The notes below the pieces were generated by a model. It did not search any database. It was not told the origin of the DNA and worked only from the letters and a program-made list of their open reading frames with translations. The position numbers and the translations under genes were made by a program. From NCBI GenBank assembly GCA_964017235.1, contig OZ024938.1:50380332-50444331 (forward strand): DNA of 64,000 bases. Direction: 5' to 3'. Numbering within the stretch: the first letter of the stretch is position 1; each line of letters opens with the position of its first letter. This stretch comes from Sabellastarte sp. h YS-2021. Taxonomy: Eukaryota > Annelida > Polychaeta > Sabellida > Sabellidae. Below, piece by piece: positions 50,401-59,739 of this stretch.

Positions 50401-53400
50401 TGGCAACCGACCATGGCCTTGCAGGGTTTCCTGACCTTAAAGTCAACCCAGGCCTGGACCTATAGGTCTCCTGACAAAGTCAGCCTAGACCGTAGGTTAA
50501 AATTTGCTATTACTTGTGAGTTCACATAAGTCCCTAGTAACTTACCCGCCGACCAAGCGGTAGTTATTCAGCAATTGTCCATTGGATAGGATGTATTAAC
50601 GCAATAAAATTGCAAATTTAATAAGTAAATTAAATTTTTATAAGTTAATACCCTATCCAATGGACACACAAGACCCTCCCACCGACCCCGCTATCAGCTT
50701 ACTAGGGGTCTAATAGTTTTAGACAACGAAAAAGATGCTATGACGTCATGTTGTCTAGACAGGAAGTAAATACCATGCGCCACCTGGCGAATGCACAGTA
50801 CTGGGACCGGCCAGCCGGTGGAAACACAGGACGTCTTTTTCTGGCGTTTGGCGGGCCGGTCTGCGCCGACCGGTTTAGCAATTGTCCATTGGATAGGGTA
50901 TTAACTTATAAAAATTTAATTTACTTATTAAATTTGCAAAATTCTGTCTGTTCGTTTGTCTGTATGTCAACATTTCCGTTTCCGGACTCAAAAATGCTTT
51001 GTCTAATAAAATTCAAACATGACTGGGAGATAGATCACCATCATAGCTAAGTTGCTTTCAAAATTGGTGTAATTCCGTCAGTTTGTTTGTCTGTTTTTTT
51101 TTGTCCGTTTATCCCTCAACATTTCCCTTTCAGGTCTGTAACTCGAAAACTCTTCGTCCAATCGAATCCAAACTTGACAGGGAGATAGATCACCATTATA
51201 GCTAAGTTGCTGTTGAAATTGGTGTTTTTATTACGTTAATACATCCTATCCAATGGACAATTGCTTTTCCGGTCGGCGCAGACCGGCCCGCCAAACGACA
51301 GAAAAAGCCATCTTATATGAGCGCATAATGCCCTCACAAGCTGGCCGGTCCCCTTGTGCGTTCGCTAGGTGGCGCATAGTACTTCCTTGCTGTCTAGGCA
51401 ACGTGACGTCGTAGCATCTTTTTCGTTTGGCGCGCACCTTGTGCAGAAGGAAAATTGTGTTAGTGATTTATTTTGGGAAGTATTCGTAGAATATTTCGTG
51501 AACAGTGTTTTTATTGTGTGCGAATCGTCTTTAGAGTGCTTGGATCCCAATGTCTTCACCAGGACAACGCAGAGGAGTATGTGGCCATGCTATGGCAGGT
51601 TTTGATTTACACGCACACTGTGCACGTTGTAGGGACAAACTGAAGGGTGACGACCCGTGTGTGAGTAAAAAGCCTTGTCCTCACTGTGACGTTCTTTCTG
51701 AAGATCAAAAAGCGCAGTTATCTGTCCCTGTTTATCAAAAGAAGAAGGAAAAACGTGAGCAGAAAAATATGGACAAGAACTCAGATAATTCGACGGAAAC
51801 CTTAGTGGACCCTGCCTTAGTTTCCGTCGTGGGTGTTATTCCCTCTGACAAGAAATCTGTTAAGTCTCCAGAACCTGCCATTAACAAGGAAAAATCTAAA
51901 AAGAAGCACTCTACACCTTCCAAGAAGGCGTCTACTGATGAGAAACTTGAGGCTATGGACCAGAGATGGTCTGAACGTTTCAGTCGTCTGGAAGCGTTCT
52001 TTGTTTCAAAGTCTCTTGAAGGGTCACACCCGACCTTTCAAACCATTAAGATGCCGACTAAAACTCCTCCAGCCGGTGCAGTTAAGGGTTCTGAACCCTT
52101 TCTTCAACCTCAAGCTTCCGACCACACTGCAGGCCGGCCTGGATTAGCTACCGACCAGACTTGTGTACCCAAGAATGACCGGCTTCAGAGTAGTGATATT
52201 CAACAACCGACCAACCGAACTCTCTCTGATCTGTCACCGACTGCCCCTCACCAGGTTCCAGGTCCTTCTGGTTGGCAGTCCAGTCAGAATAGTGACAATG
52301 ATATGGATACTGATTTGGATGGTGATCTCTCCCACCATCAGACAGGGCATATAATAGAAGATGAAGAATTCTCTGATCCGGATAATGACATACCTAATGC
52401 TGATACCGACCAGGCTCTCTCTGAAGAGCAGTCTTATCGAGAAACAGTTAGAGGAATCAGGTCCTTTATGGGCTGGAACCACGTACCGGATATTGATAAC
52501 ACCTCTTCAGCTACAGATGACAATCCCTTTGCAACTTCCACCCAACAGCCTTCAGGCAGAGTGAGTGTTAAGTTACCTACTGACGAATGGTTATGTAAGA
52601 AAATGGACAAACTAAATGTCACCTTAGTGGAAGGGTATCCTTCAAGAGCTTCAGAGGCCGGTGGCCTTCAGAAGGACCAATTTGTCAAGGTCGGTAGATC
52701 ACAGTCAAAGTGGTACGGGTTACATCCAAATCAAGAGAAATCTGTGGAGTCGGTTACCTTCTGGAGTAGTGAACCAGCCAAACTCAACTCTAGTTACAGC
52801 AGAGTGGCAAGATCTTCAGGTTTATCAACCCCAGCTCCGGCCTCACGCCCCATTAGCCAGGATACTCTTAGACGATGGGAGAGGTCGGCTTGGGAGTCAA
52901 CCTACATATGCAATCAAGTGGCAGGCTTTAGTCGGTGCCTTAGTAAGGTACAGTCCAGTATGCAAACACCGGTACGGCTACAGATGAGTTACAGTACCTA
53001 CTGAAGTTCAACTCCAGTATAACCAAATGCATGGCCAAAACCATGGAACATTTATCAGAGTTTGTGTTTATTAACGTGGCCAACATGACACTAGCCAGAA
53101 GAGATGCTTACTTGGCCCATGTCAAAGTCGGGATCAAACATGACACCTTGTCAGCCTTGAGACAGGCTCCTATCCACTTGGATAAACTTTTCCCAGAGCA
53201 AATGTTAAAGAAGGCTGAGGAAGATATTGCTCAACATGAAAATAAAAATCGTCCCTCTCAATCTTCCACTGGCTTTAGGAAAGACCGTTTCCACCCTTAT
53301 CAGAGGAATGATAAAACCAGGGATCAAAAATCTGGAAAACCGGCCTGGAAGATTATTGGTGGTTTCCAGCAGAAAAGGAAGGGCAAGAATTCCAATTTTT

Positions 53401-56400
53401 CCTCGCGTCCGGCCAAGGGCCAATCTTACTATAAATGACAATCACAGTTCAAAGTTGTTGTTCTCCAAAGGACTGGCCAGGAGTTCACAGACTTTAATTG
53501 TAAATCAGTATCCACAGGCCGGACGAGGAACTGTGAACCACCAAGCATTGAACAGTGTAAACTTAAATGTTGTTTCTCCTGTACTTTTTGCTGTCGGGCA
53601 GCCACAAAAGAAAGGCATAAGTCCAGTTATTGTAAAACAAGAACAGAAATTAAAGTTTGTGAACAATGCTTCTTGTGTAGATCACTTGTGTTCTGTAAAA
53701 AATGCACCAAATGTCCCTCTTGCTGTACCAAATCTGATTGTAGGGGCCAGATTGAACCAATTTTGGGAAACTTGGCAAACCATGGGGGCAGGGCCCAAAG
53801 TAGTTCATATGTTGAAAGAAGGGTACATCCTACCCTTCCAAACCAAACCAAACTTGACCAGGTCACCGACGGTAGTCAGTTGTTATGTAAATCCCCACAG
53901 GAACAGCTACCTGCTGGAGGCATTGCATCAGCTGACAAAGAAAAATGCAATAGAATTGGTCACCAACCACCATTCTCTAGGGTTTTACAATCGTCTCTTT
54001 TTGGTCCCCAAACCAAACAACAAATGGAGACCCATCTTAGATCTGAGCAATCTCAACAAATTTCTCAAGATAGAAAAATTCAAGATGGAGACCCCAGAAA
54101 CTATCCGGACCTCCCTCCAGACAGGGGAGTGGGTTACGTCCATAGACTTCAGGGACGCCTACTTCCACATACCCATTCATCCTCACTCCAGAAAATATCT
54201 GAGCTTTCATGTAGAGGGCAAAACATTTCAGTTCAAGGCACTTCCCTTTGGCCTATCCACAGCACCTCTAGAGTTTACAGTGGTAGCCAAAGAGGTAAAA
54301 CTGATGGCCTTAAGGAAGGGTATAAGAATCCACCAGTACCTGGACGACTGGTTGGTCCGGGCCACATCCCACCAAACTTGTCTCCAGCATACTCAGATGC
54401 TAGTATCACTGTGTCAGGACATGGGCTGGGTAGTAAATTTCGAAAAATCAGAGCTGGAACCCAAACAGGTGTTCGACTTTGTGGGTTACCAGTTCGACCT
54501 TCAGGAAGGCAAAGTCAGACCCACCATAGACCGGTGGTTATCTCTCAAGGTAAAAATAAGGGAGCTACTGGCACAAAGTACCTGTCCGGTCCGGCACTTG
54601 ATGTCCCTGATAGGGTTATTAACAGCCACAGAAAAACAGGTCCATCTGGGAAGACTCCACTTGAGACCCATACAGTGGCATCTCAAAAACAATTGGAGGG
54701 TCCCCGAATCCCTAGAAAAGGTGATCCCAGTTCCCAGATCCCTCCACCCCCATCTAAGTTGGTGGCTGGAGGAAAGCAATGTGTTGCTAGGTCAACCATT
54801 ACACCCTCTAAAACATGCTCTGCAAATTTTTACAGACGCATCAAAAGAAGGGTGGGGCGCTCACTTAGACGAGCACACGGCAAGGGGAACTTGGTCCCTT
54901 CCAGAGAGCAAGTTGCACATAAACCACTTAGAGCTAAAAGCAGTACTCCTAGCCCTAAAAGAGTTTCGAACCCTCGTCTGCAACAAAAGAGTGTTGATAG
55001 CTACAGACAACACAACAGTGGTTGCTTATATCAACAAAGAAGGGGGGATGAAGTCGGGCTCCCTGTGTGCCCTACTGTGGAGAATACTGTCCTGGTGTAC
55101 CAGGCAGCAAGTAACCCTCAGGGCACGTCACATCCCCGGCCGGCTGAACGTGATAGCAGACAAGCTATCCAGACTGGGCCAGACCATTCAAACGGAGTGG
55201 TCACTTCATTCAGAGGTATTCAAAGCTATATGCGACCGGTGGCACTACCCTCAAGTGGACCTGTTTGCCAACAGGTTCAACAACAAACTGCCACAGTTTG
55301 TCTCACCGGTCCCAGACCCCCAGGCTTGGGCAGTGGATGCACTCAGCCTGTCCTGGGAGGACCTGGACCCATACGCCTTCCCACCGGCAGCCATCTTGGG
55401 CAAAGTGGGGGAGAAGCTACAGGACTACCCCTGCAACAGAATAATTCTGATTGCACCGGGGTGGCCCAACATGCCCTGGTTTTGGGACCTGGTAGTAATG
55501 TCAAGCCAGATCCCATTGTGTCTGCCCAACATACCCAACCTAGTGTCTCAGCCATTCAACCAGGTCCTTCACAGGAGCCTGTCGAATCTGAACCTACATG
55601 CCTGGCTCCTAGAGCCGCAACAATCAAGGAGCAAGGTTTCTCTGAGGCAGTGGCAGCACGAATTGAGGCTCCTCAAAGAGGATCAGCCAGATCTGTCTAT
55701 GAGGCAAAGTGGACCATTTTTACAAAGTGGTGCCTCAGTAATCAGGTGGACTTCAGGGCACTACCTTTGAAAGCCATTGCTGACTTCCTCCTGTACTTGT
55801 TTCAGGACAAGAAGTTGCAACCAGGCACTATTGATGGCTACAGATCAGCCATTGCTGACAAACTGGGCAACTCAACCATTAATGTCAGCAAAGATGAGAA
55901 TCTCACTCGTCTCCTGGACAGCTTCCATAGAGACAGACCCAAGGGCAGGAGGGGCATTCCCTCCTGGAACCTTTCCCTGGTATTGCACCAGCTCACAAAG
56001 GCTCCTTTTGAACCACTTAAAGAGGCCTCCTTGAAACATCTTACTTTCAAGACTGTTTTCTTACTGGCCTTAGGCTCAGGTAAACGCAGGAGTGAGATCC
56101 ATGCTTGGTTACATAAGAACATCAGACACCAGTCAGACTGGTCCAAGGTGTCTTTATACCCCTCACCCAGCTTTCTTTCCAAGAACCAGCTGGCTAAGGA
56201 GGGTCCAGATAGTGTGGCACCAGTGGTAATTCCAGCCCTGGCACCATCTCTGGATAGGTCACTCAAGGATGACAGGTCCCTATGTCCAGTCAGAGTCCTG
56301 CGCTACTATTTGGACAGGACTTCAGACCTCAGGCAGAATAAGGAGTTAGTCTTTGTCTCCTTCAAGAAAAGTTTTGATAGAGACATCTCACCTGCTACCA

Positions 56401-58675
56401 TCTCCTCATGGATCAAACAGACTGTGATTCTATGTTATGAGCTCTCTGACCAGGAGGCCCTTTCCTTACATCAGGTTAAAGCCCATGATGTTAGGGCCTT
56501 TGCTGCATCTAAGGCATTCCAATCAGGGATATCATTAGATCAGATCTTGTCAGCCTGCCACTGGAAATCCCACAACACCTTCACTCAGTTTTATTTGAAG
56601 GATGTGGCCTGGGCTGACTCAGAGCTATACCACCTGGGACCTGTAGTGGCTGCCCAGCGGGTGCACCACCAGGCCCAGCAGTGAGGAGATAATGTAAATA
56701 TGTACATAATGTAAATATGTTTTTTATTGTAAAAAAAAAAAAAAAAAATGGCGTGCTTCCATTGGGAGATTTTTATACTATGGGACTGAACTCATCCCTC
56801 TCTTCCCCTAACTCAGAGCTCAGAGCAGGTCTGGAAAAAGGGGGGGGGGGTGAGCCAGGTCGATTCTGATGGTTCAACCCCGGTTAACCGGATGATGATA
56901 TTCGACCATAGCCTTGGGCTTATTGACCTCAAGGTCTGCCCAGGCTTGAAAAGGGGAAATGTTATTATTTCTGAGCATGAGTTCAATATTGTTTTTGTTA
57001 GTCCCTAGTAACTTACCCGCCAACCAAGCGGTAGTTATTCAGCAATTGTCCATTGGATAGGATGTATTAACGCAGTAAAATTGCAAATTTAATAAGTAAA
57101 TTAAATTTTTATAAGTTAATACCCTATCCAGTGGACAGACAAGACCCTCCCACCGACCCCGCTATCAGCTTACTAGGGGTCTTCATAGGTTTAGACAACG
57201 AAAAAGATGCTACGACGTCACGTTGCCTAGACAGCAAGGAAGTACTATGCGCCACCTAGCGAACGCACAAGGGGACCGGCCAGCTTGTGAGGGCATTATG
57301 CGCTCATATAAGATGGCTTTTTCTGTCGTTTGGCGGGCCGGTCTGCGCCGACCGGATAAGCAGTTGTCCATTGGATAGGGTATTAACTTATAAAAATTTA
57401 ATTTACTTATTAAATTTGCAAAATTCTGTGTGTTCGTTTGTCTGTTTTTTTGTCTGTCAACATTTCCATTTCCGGACACTAACTCGAAAACTCATTGTCC
57501 AATCAAATCCAAACTTGACAGGGAGATAGATCACCATCATAGCTAAGTTGCTTCGAAATTGGTGCTATTCCGTCCCTTTGTTTGTCCGTTTTTTGTCCGT
57601 TTGTCTGTCTGTCAACATTTCTGTTTCCGGACACTAACTCGAACAGAAATGCTCTCCATTTACTTAGTTTCAGTCCTATATTTAGTATAGATACAATAAT
57701 GTAGGGCTGGAACGGGTGCTGAAAAATGGCATTGAGTACTCGCCCTCTCACAACTAGCCCGAATTCGAGTAACCACGAGATTTAGTATCTTCCATTAGAA
57801 GTCTTCTGTAAACAAATAGTCGGTTCTGGAAACAAAACTTTTGAAGACAGAAATGTTGAAATGTGGCATATTTTACACAAGCGTTTCATTACGTGGGCAA
57901 TAATATAATACCTCGCAAGTAACCGAGGATTTAAAATGGACTCAAGTACTAGCAAAGATCGACTCGTCTATCATGGCTCGAGTACTCGTTCACAGCCCTA
58001 CAATAATGTAACCTAGATTACAAGTTTTACATTTCTTAGCACGTCTAACACGTTTACCTTATAACTGGGTGACCTAACATTTTTTTCCTTGTTTCTAAAT
58101 TTAATTACAGCAGTCGCTAACCTTATTGCTGTCTGTGCAACCCTCCTCTTGGGTCATCTCTGATTCTCTTGTTGTAAAATAAATTGCCCCAGGGTAGTTA
58201 TTAAAAATATTATGGTACACACTGAATTAAACATTGAATTTATTTATTATTTATCCAACAGCTGTTGAGCTCCCATCTGCAGTGTCAGAAGCCAGTCATT
58301 TTGAATGCCACTCTGGACACTGATCGCCTGTCAATCATATGCACTGCAGAGGGAGACCCCGCCCCCACCTTAACCTGGATCACACCTCAAGGGTCCCAAA
58401 GTCGCAGCCCGGCTCCAGCTACAGTTACCATGACAACCAACCACCAATTACAGGTCACCAGTTCACTTCCCGTTACCCGACCTGGAAATTACACTTGCCT
58501 GGCAGAAAATGTGGCAGGAAAAGATCAGGTGTCAATCAACACCGAAACCATGGCAACAAATGGCTTGAAGCTCCGCCTCCAGTCAAAGGAGATAGAGATT
58601 CTGGAGACTAAAGAGGGTTTCTTTGTGACTTGTGTGCTACTATTTATACTGGGTTATATCTTCAGAAATAGTTGA
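32324..58675 (+). CDS. Leucine-rich repeat and Ig domain membrane protein (six exons)
   Basis: The exons are 32324-32493, 34545-34769, 35675-35826, 36162-36838, 43984-44082 and 58262-58675, giving 578 residues, with all phases matching. After a basic N-terminus (RKKR) comes a membrane segment at about 22-41, then an LRR N-cap cysteine pair. LRRs follow to about residue 400 (RLDLSHNKLQVLP, FLNLSSNPLHRL, HLDLSQNHLQVF), then a C-cap (NPLHCNC, cysteines 405, 407, 431, 449). An I-set Ig domain has C468, W480 and the YTC motif (C520), and a short membrane segment at 560-575 precedes the stop. The build resembles LRR-Ig adhesion or receptor proteins such as the LINGO/LRRN type, but the uncleaved-looking N-terminal anchor is unusual. 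The ligand is unknown. Introns 4 and 5 are swollen by three DIRS elements. Confidence 0.88.
32538..32913. mobile_element. hAT-like MITE with perfect 8-bp duplication
   Basis: The ends TAGTGTTGGTATCGA and TACCAGCACTA are flanked by GTAGAAAC on both sides (32530-32537 and 32914-32921). It is 376 bp, non-coding, and has several CGATA repeats near its ends. It lies 45 bp after the exon 1 donor. Confidence 0.88.
33062..34200. other. Intron 1 of the LRR-Ig gene, no feature seen
   Basis: AT-rich sequence with no convincing exon or repeat that I can name. Confidence 0.4.
34212..34500 (+). mobile_element. tRNA-derived SINE, copy 3
   Basis: An A-box-like GGCCAAAGTGG (34221) and B-box-like GGTTTGAATCC (34260) are followed by GTACAGAACCTTGACCAGCT and ATATAACCAATACAAAG, shared with 17230-17436. 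The tail is A-rich. It ends just before LRR exon 2. Confidence 0.75.
34545..34769 (+). CDS. LRR-Ig gene exon 2 (N-cap and first repeats)
   Basis: The acceptor is caaattgcag and the donor gtttgt. It encodes TMYCRHKALQSLPVLPEDI, an LRR N-cap with its cysteine, then LRR-like GLGELRDVRLVKCQIETIG. It leaves in phase 2. Confidence 0.88.
35675..35826 (+). CDS. LRR-Ig gene exon 3 (LRRs)
   Basis: The acceptor is gtttttccag and the donor gtgact. It encodes two clear LRRs, LDLSHNKLQVLPPTTF and AFLNLSSNPLHRLEASLF. It enters after two codon bases and leaves in phase 1. Confidence 0.92.
36162..36838 (+). CDS. LRR-Ig gene exon 4 (main LRR block)
   Basis: The acceptor is tcctttcag and the donor gtaagt. It encodes residues 183-408: about eight LRRs, including HLSLRNTGIKNI, HLDLSQNHLQVFEAGVF and ELQLHDNRITHLD, then NPLHCNCQ, the first half of the C-cap. 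Confidence 0.94.
36967..37158. repeat. DIRS copy 2 left terminal inverted repeat
   Basis: It matches the left ends of copies 1 and 3 from TTTTATTGCG to CATCTTTTTCGT. Confidence 0.87.
38765..39290. repeat. 60-bp minisatellite in DIRS copy 2 (about nine units)
   Basis: The unit is GGTTACAGAGTGTACCGGCTGGTACT.GCTACACAGCCTTGTACACTTGCTTCAA.AACT. Units start at 38777, 38837, 38897, 38957, 39017, 39077, 39137, 39196 and 39257. Because 60 is a multiple of three and the unit lacks stops, all three forward frames stay open over most of the array. An A-tract follows at about 39329-39353. Confidence 0.92.
42297..43983. other. Rest of LRR-Ig intron 4
   Basis: AT-rich intron sequence between DIRS copy 2 and exon 5. 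I see no further gene or clear repeat. Confidence 0.4.
43984..44082 (+). CDS. LRR-Ig gene exon 5 (LRR C-cap)
   Basis: The acceptor is tattttgtag and the donor gtaaga. It gives 33 codons, LQWLWQLLKDKKTRVKHPQA and following, with C431. It joins exon 4 (CNCQ) and exon 6 in phase 0 and supplies the W-rich helix and third cysteine expected in an LRR C-terminal cap. Without it the cap would be broken. Confidence 0.88.
44430..44726. repeat. Tandem repeat, about 144-158 bp units, block 1
   Basis: AACTTGA.AGGGAGATAGAT.ACCATCATAGCTAAGTT and AAATTGGTGTAATTCCGTCTG recur. The array is cut by DIRS copy 3 at GGTGT/AATTC, and resumes at 50940-51225 and 57422-57655. Confidence 0.85.
46284..46810. repeat. 60-bp minisatellite in DIRS copy 3
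   Basis: About nine degenerate units of the GGTTACAGAGTGTACC...CAGCCTTGTACACTTGC type, less regular than in copy 2. Confidence 0.82.
50570..50665. repeat. Internal complementary region of DIRS copy 3
   Basis: It reads as the reverse complement of the element's left tip joined to that of its right tip (CGCAATAAAATTGCAAATTT at the join). Confidence 0.92.
50726..50939. repeat. DIRS copy 3 right terminal inverted repeat
   Basis: The inverse of 44727-44917, with the longer AT-rich right tip ending AAATTTGCAA. Confidence 0.88.
50940..51225. repeat. Tandem repeat block 2, between two DIRS copies
   Basis: About two units of the array at 44430-44726 (TTCCGGACTC, AGGGAGATAGATCACCAT, GCTAAGTTGCTGTTGAAATT). 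It is the only host DNA between copies 3 and 4. Confidence 0.85.
51226..51426. repeat. DIRS copy 4 left terminal inverted repeat
   Basis: It starts TTTTATTACG and runs through GACGTCGTAGCATC. It pairs inversely with 57198-57421. Confidence 0.9.
51550..53438 (+). mobile_element. gag-like region of DIRS copy 4
   Basis: It codes for a hydrophilic, Ser/Asp/Pro-rich protein with a cysteine/histidine cluster near the start and a basic, Gln/Arg/Lys-rich end, as expected for the first product of a DIRS element. It has about one break. A VDPALVSVV phrase is shared with the 5' part of copies 1-3. Confidence 0.7.
53227..55770 (+). mobile_element. RT/RNase H region of DIRS copy 4
   Basis: A long open frame carries the family-typical reverse transcriptase (with the YLDDW core), RNase H (TDAS and related motifs), and a C-terminal region with the DLFANRFN and LIAPGWP phrases seen in DIRS elements, where a DAM-type methyltransferase domain is usual. 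It looks whole. Confidence 0.88.
55620..56684 (+). mobile_element. Tyrosine recombinase region of DIRS copy 4
   Basis: This is the C-terminal domain of a frame open from 53673. It has the phage-integrase-type arrangement (SEIHAW, AHDVRAFA, ACHWKSHNTFTQFY). In DIRS elements this enzyme integrates the circular DNA copy without target duplication. It looks whole. Confidence 0.9.
57041..57136. repeat. Internal complementary region of DIRS copy 4
   Basis: It is complementary to both outer ends, joined as in a circle (CGCAGTAAAATTGCAAATTT at the join). It differs at a few bases from the copy's own tips. Confidence 0.9.
57198..57421. repeat. DIRS copy 4 right terminal inverted repeat
   Basis: The inverse of 51226-51426 plus the AT-rich tip ending AAATTTGCAA. 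Confidence 0.9.
57422..57655. repeat. Tandem repeat block 3, right of DIRS copy 4
   Basis: It continues the array of 44430-44726 and 50940-51225 (AATTCTGTGTGTTCG, TTTCCGGACACTAACTCGAA, GGGAGATAGATCACCATCAT). Confidence 0.82.
57702..58000. mobile_element. hAT-like MITE with perfect 8-bp duplication
   Basis: The ends TAGGGCTGGAACGGGT and ACTCGTTCACAGCCCTA are flanked by CAATAATG on both sides. It is 299 bp. Its left half matches, inverted, the right arm of the MITE that hosts DIRS copy 1. Confidence 0.9.
58262..58675 (+). CDS. LRR-Ig gene exon 6 (Ig domain, membrane segment, stop)
   Basis: The acceptor is ttatccaacag. It encodes the last C-cap cysteine (HLQC), an I-set Ig domain (IICTAEGDPAPTLTW and GNYTCLAENVAG), and a final hydrophobic stretch FFVTCVLLFILGYIF followed by RNS and TGA. 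The tail is only three residues. Confidence 0.92.
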   Translation: MLSSHLQCQKPVILNATLDTDRLSIICTAEGDPAPTLTWITPQGSQSRSPAPATVTMTTNHQLQVTSSLPVTRPGNYTCLAENVAGKDQVSINTETMATNGLKLRLQSKEIEILETKEGFFVTCVLLFILGYIFRNS

Positions 58676-58905
58676 TTTAGTTTTGTAGTCTCTACTAGTG
58701 TATAGTCCATTTTCACTCACATTCTTCATATGTCTAAGGAAACAACCATTTTAAAGTAAATTTCTTAGAATAAGAAAAATTCCTTAAAAAGGATTTTCTA
58801 AATTCCTTAGAATTTTTAGAATTCCAAGTATAATAATGATAATTTAGATAAAACAACTGAGTAAAAACAAAGAATTAATACTTTAGATACTCTTTTTATT
58901 GTAAT

Positions 58906-58911
58906 AATAAA
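58906..58911 (+). terminator. Possible poly(A) signal of the LRR-Ig gene
   Basis: AATAAA lies about 230 bp after the stop. AT-rich sequence makes chance hexamers likely, so this is only a candidate. Confidence 0.3.
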
Positions 58912-58970
58912 AAATAATGAAAATACAGTAGGTAAGTCTAATATTTAAGAAGGGGTGGCTGTTGAAGGTA

Positions 58971-59282
58971 CAAAAGAACCCTGTTTATCTGAATCCCTCG
59001 GGATACATCCACTTAGTTTGGATATGCGAGAGGTTCAGATACATGAAAAACAGTTGCCGGGCGAAAATACAATGCTGCCCTAATCTGTGACCTTTCATTG
59101 TATAAACAGTGAAAGATCAGAGGTGAGACAACCTTAAGGGCAGTGATGTATTTATAGGCATTTTTGATGGCGACTTATATGATTCGGTCGTGTAGTGTGT
59201 AAAAATGTTGGGGGACATGCTTTGAAGTCGGATAAGCCAGAAATTCTTTTACACAGAGGCCGGATAAGCGGGGTTCTTCTAT
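58971..59282. mobile_element. pogo-like MITE
   Basis: AAAAGAACCCTGTTTATCTG at the left pairs with CGGATAAGCGGGGTTCTTCT at the right. TA precedes the left end and ATT follows the right. GAACCC(T)CG.TTATCCG ends are typical of pogo/Tigger-type MITEs. Confidence 0.72.
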
Positions 59283-59372
59283 TTTCAATGTAAATTTACA
59301 GTGGCAAGTGACAGTACCAAGAAGAATGTTATTGAATATGGGCCCCGCATGTCAATCATCATAACAGTCTGG

Positions 59373-59739
59373 TAGTGTTGTGGTTGAATGCGAATTTTAG
59401 AACCGGTTTCCGAAAGCAGAAATTCGGCGAAAACCGGGTATGTTTGATTTATCAAACGCAAAGAAATAAGTTTTCAAAAGCGTACATGAGACGTAACTCG
59501 TATATAAATAAGAACAACAATGGGCTTTTTGAAGACTTTCGAGGACAAAATGGGTGATACATTGATAGAATATTATAAAATACTGTGAAATATTTGTTGT
59601 AGTTTAATATTTTAGTAAAGATAGTTAAAATAATGACTACATGTGGCGAAACCGGTTTTGGTTACAAGAAAACGAAACGTAACCGGATCAGTGTCTTTCG
59701 GTCGGCAAATAGGTTTCCGGTTTACCGTCTTCAACACTA
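59373..59739. mobile_element. hAT-like MITE with perfect 8-bp duplication
   Basis: The ends TAGTGTTGTGGTTGAA and GTCTTCAACACTA are flanked by CAGTCTGG on both sides. It is 367 bp. It contains ACCGGTT and CCGGTTT phrases. Confidence 0.9.

Larger units (their letters stand above)
44727..50939 (+). mobile_element. DIRS-type retrotransposon, copy 3 (broken)
   Basis: It has the full layout: terminal inverted repeats 44727-44917 and 50726-50939, an internal complementary region 50570-50665, a promoter-like block (about 45735-46130), a 60-bp minisatellite (46284-46810), an RT/RNase H remnant (about 47300-48840) and a recombinase remnant (about 48860-50220). It is broken in many places, around ten. 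From about 47900 to its end it is nearly identical to copy 1, including changes that an intact element would not carry. It lies in LRR intron 5, in sense, inside a tandem-repeat unit. Confidence 0.9.
51226..57421 (+). mobile_element. DIRS-type retrotransposon, copy 4 (nearly whole)
   Basis: It is 6.2 kb with terminal inverted repeats 51226-51426 and 57198-57421 and an internal complementary region 57041-57136. Its parts, in order, are a gag-like region (51550-53438), an RT/RNase H frame running into a methyltransferase-like tail (53227-55770), and an overlapping tyrosine recombinase frame (recombinase domain about 55620-56684). Overlapping frames are usual for DIRS elements. It looks nearly whole, with about one break, in the gag-like part. 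It is the youngest-looking copy. Its terminal repeats differ in the middle from those of copies 1-3, so it is a sister subfamily. It lies in LRR intron 5, in sense. Confidence 0.92.
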
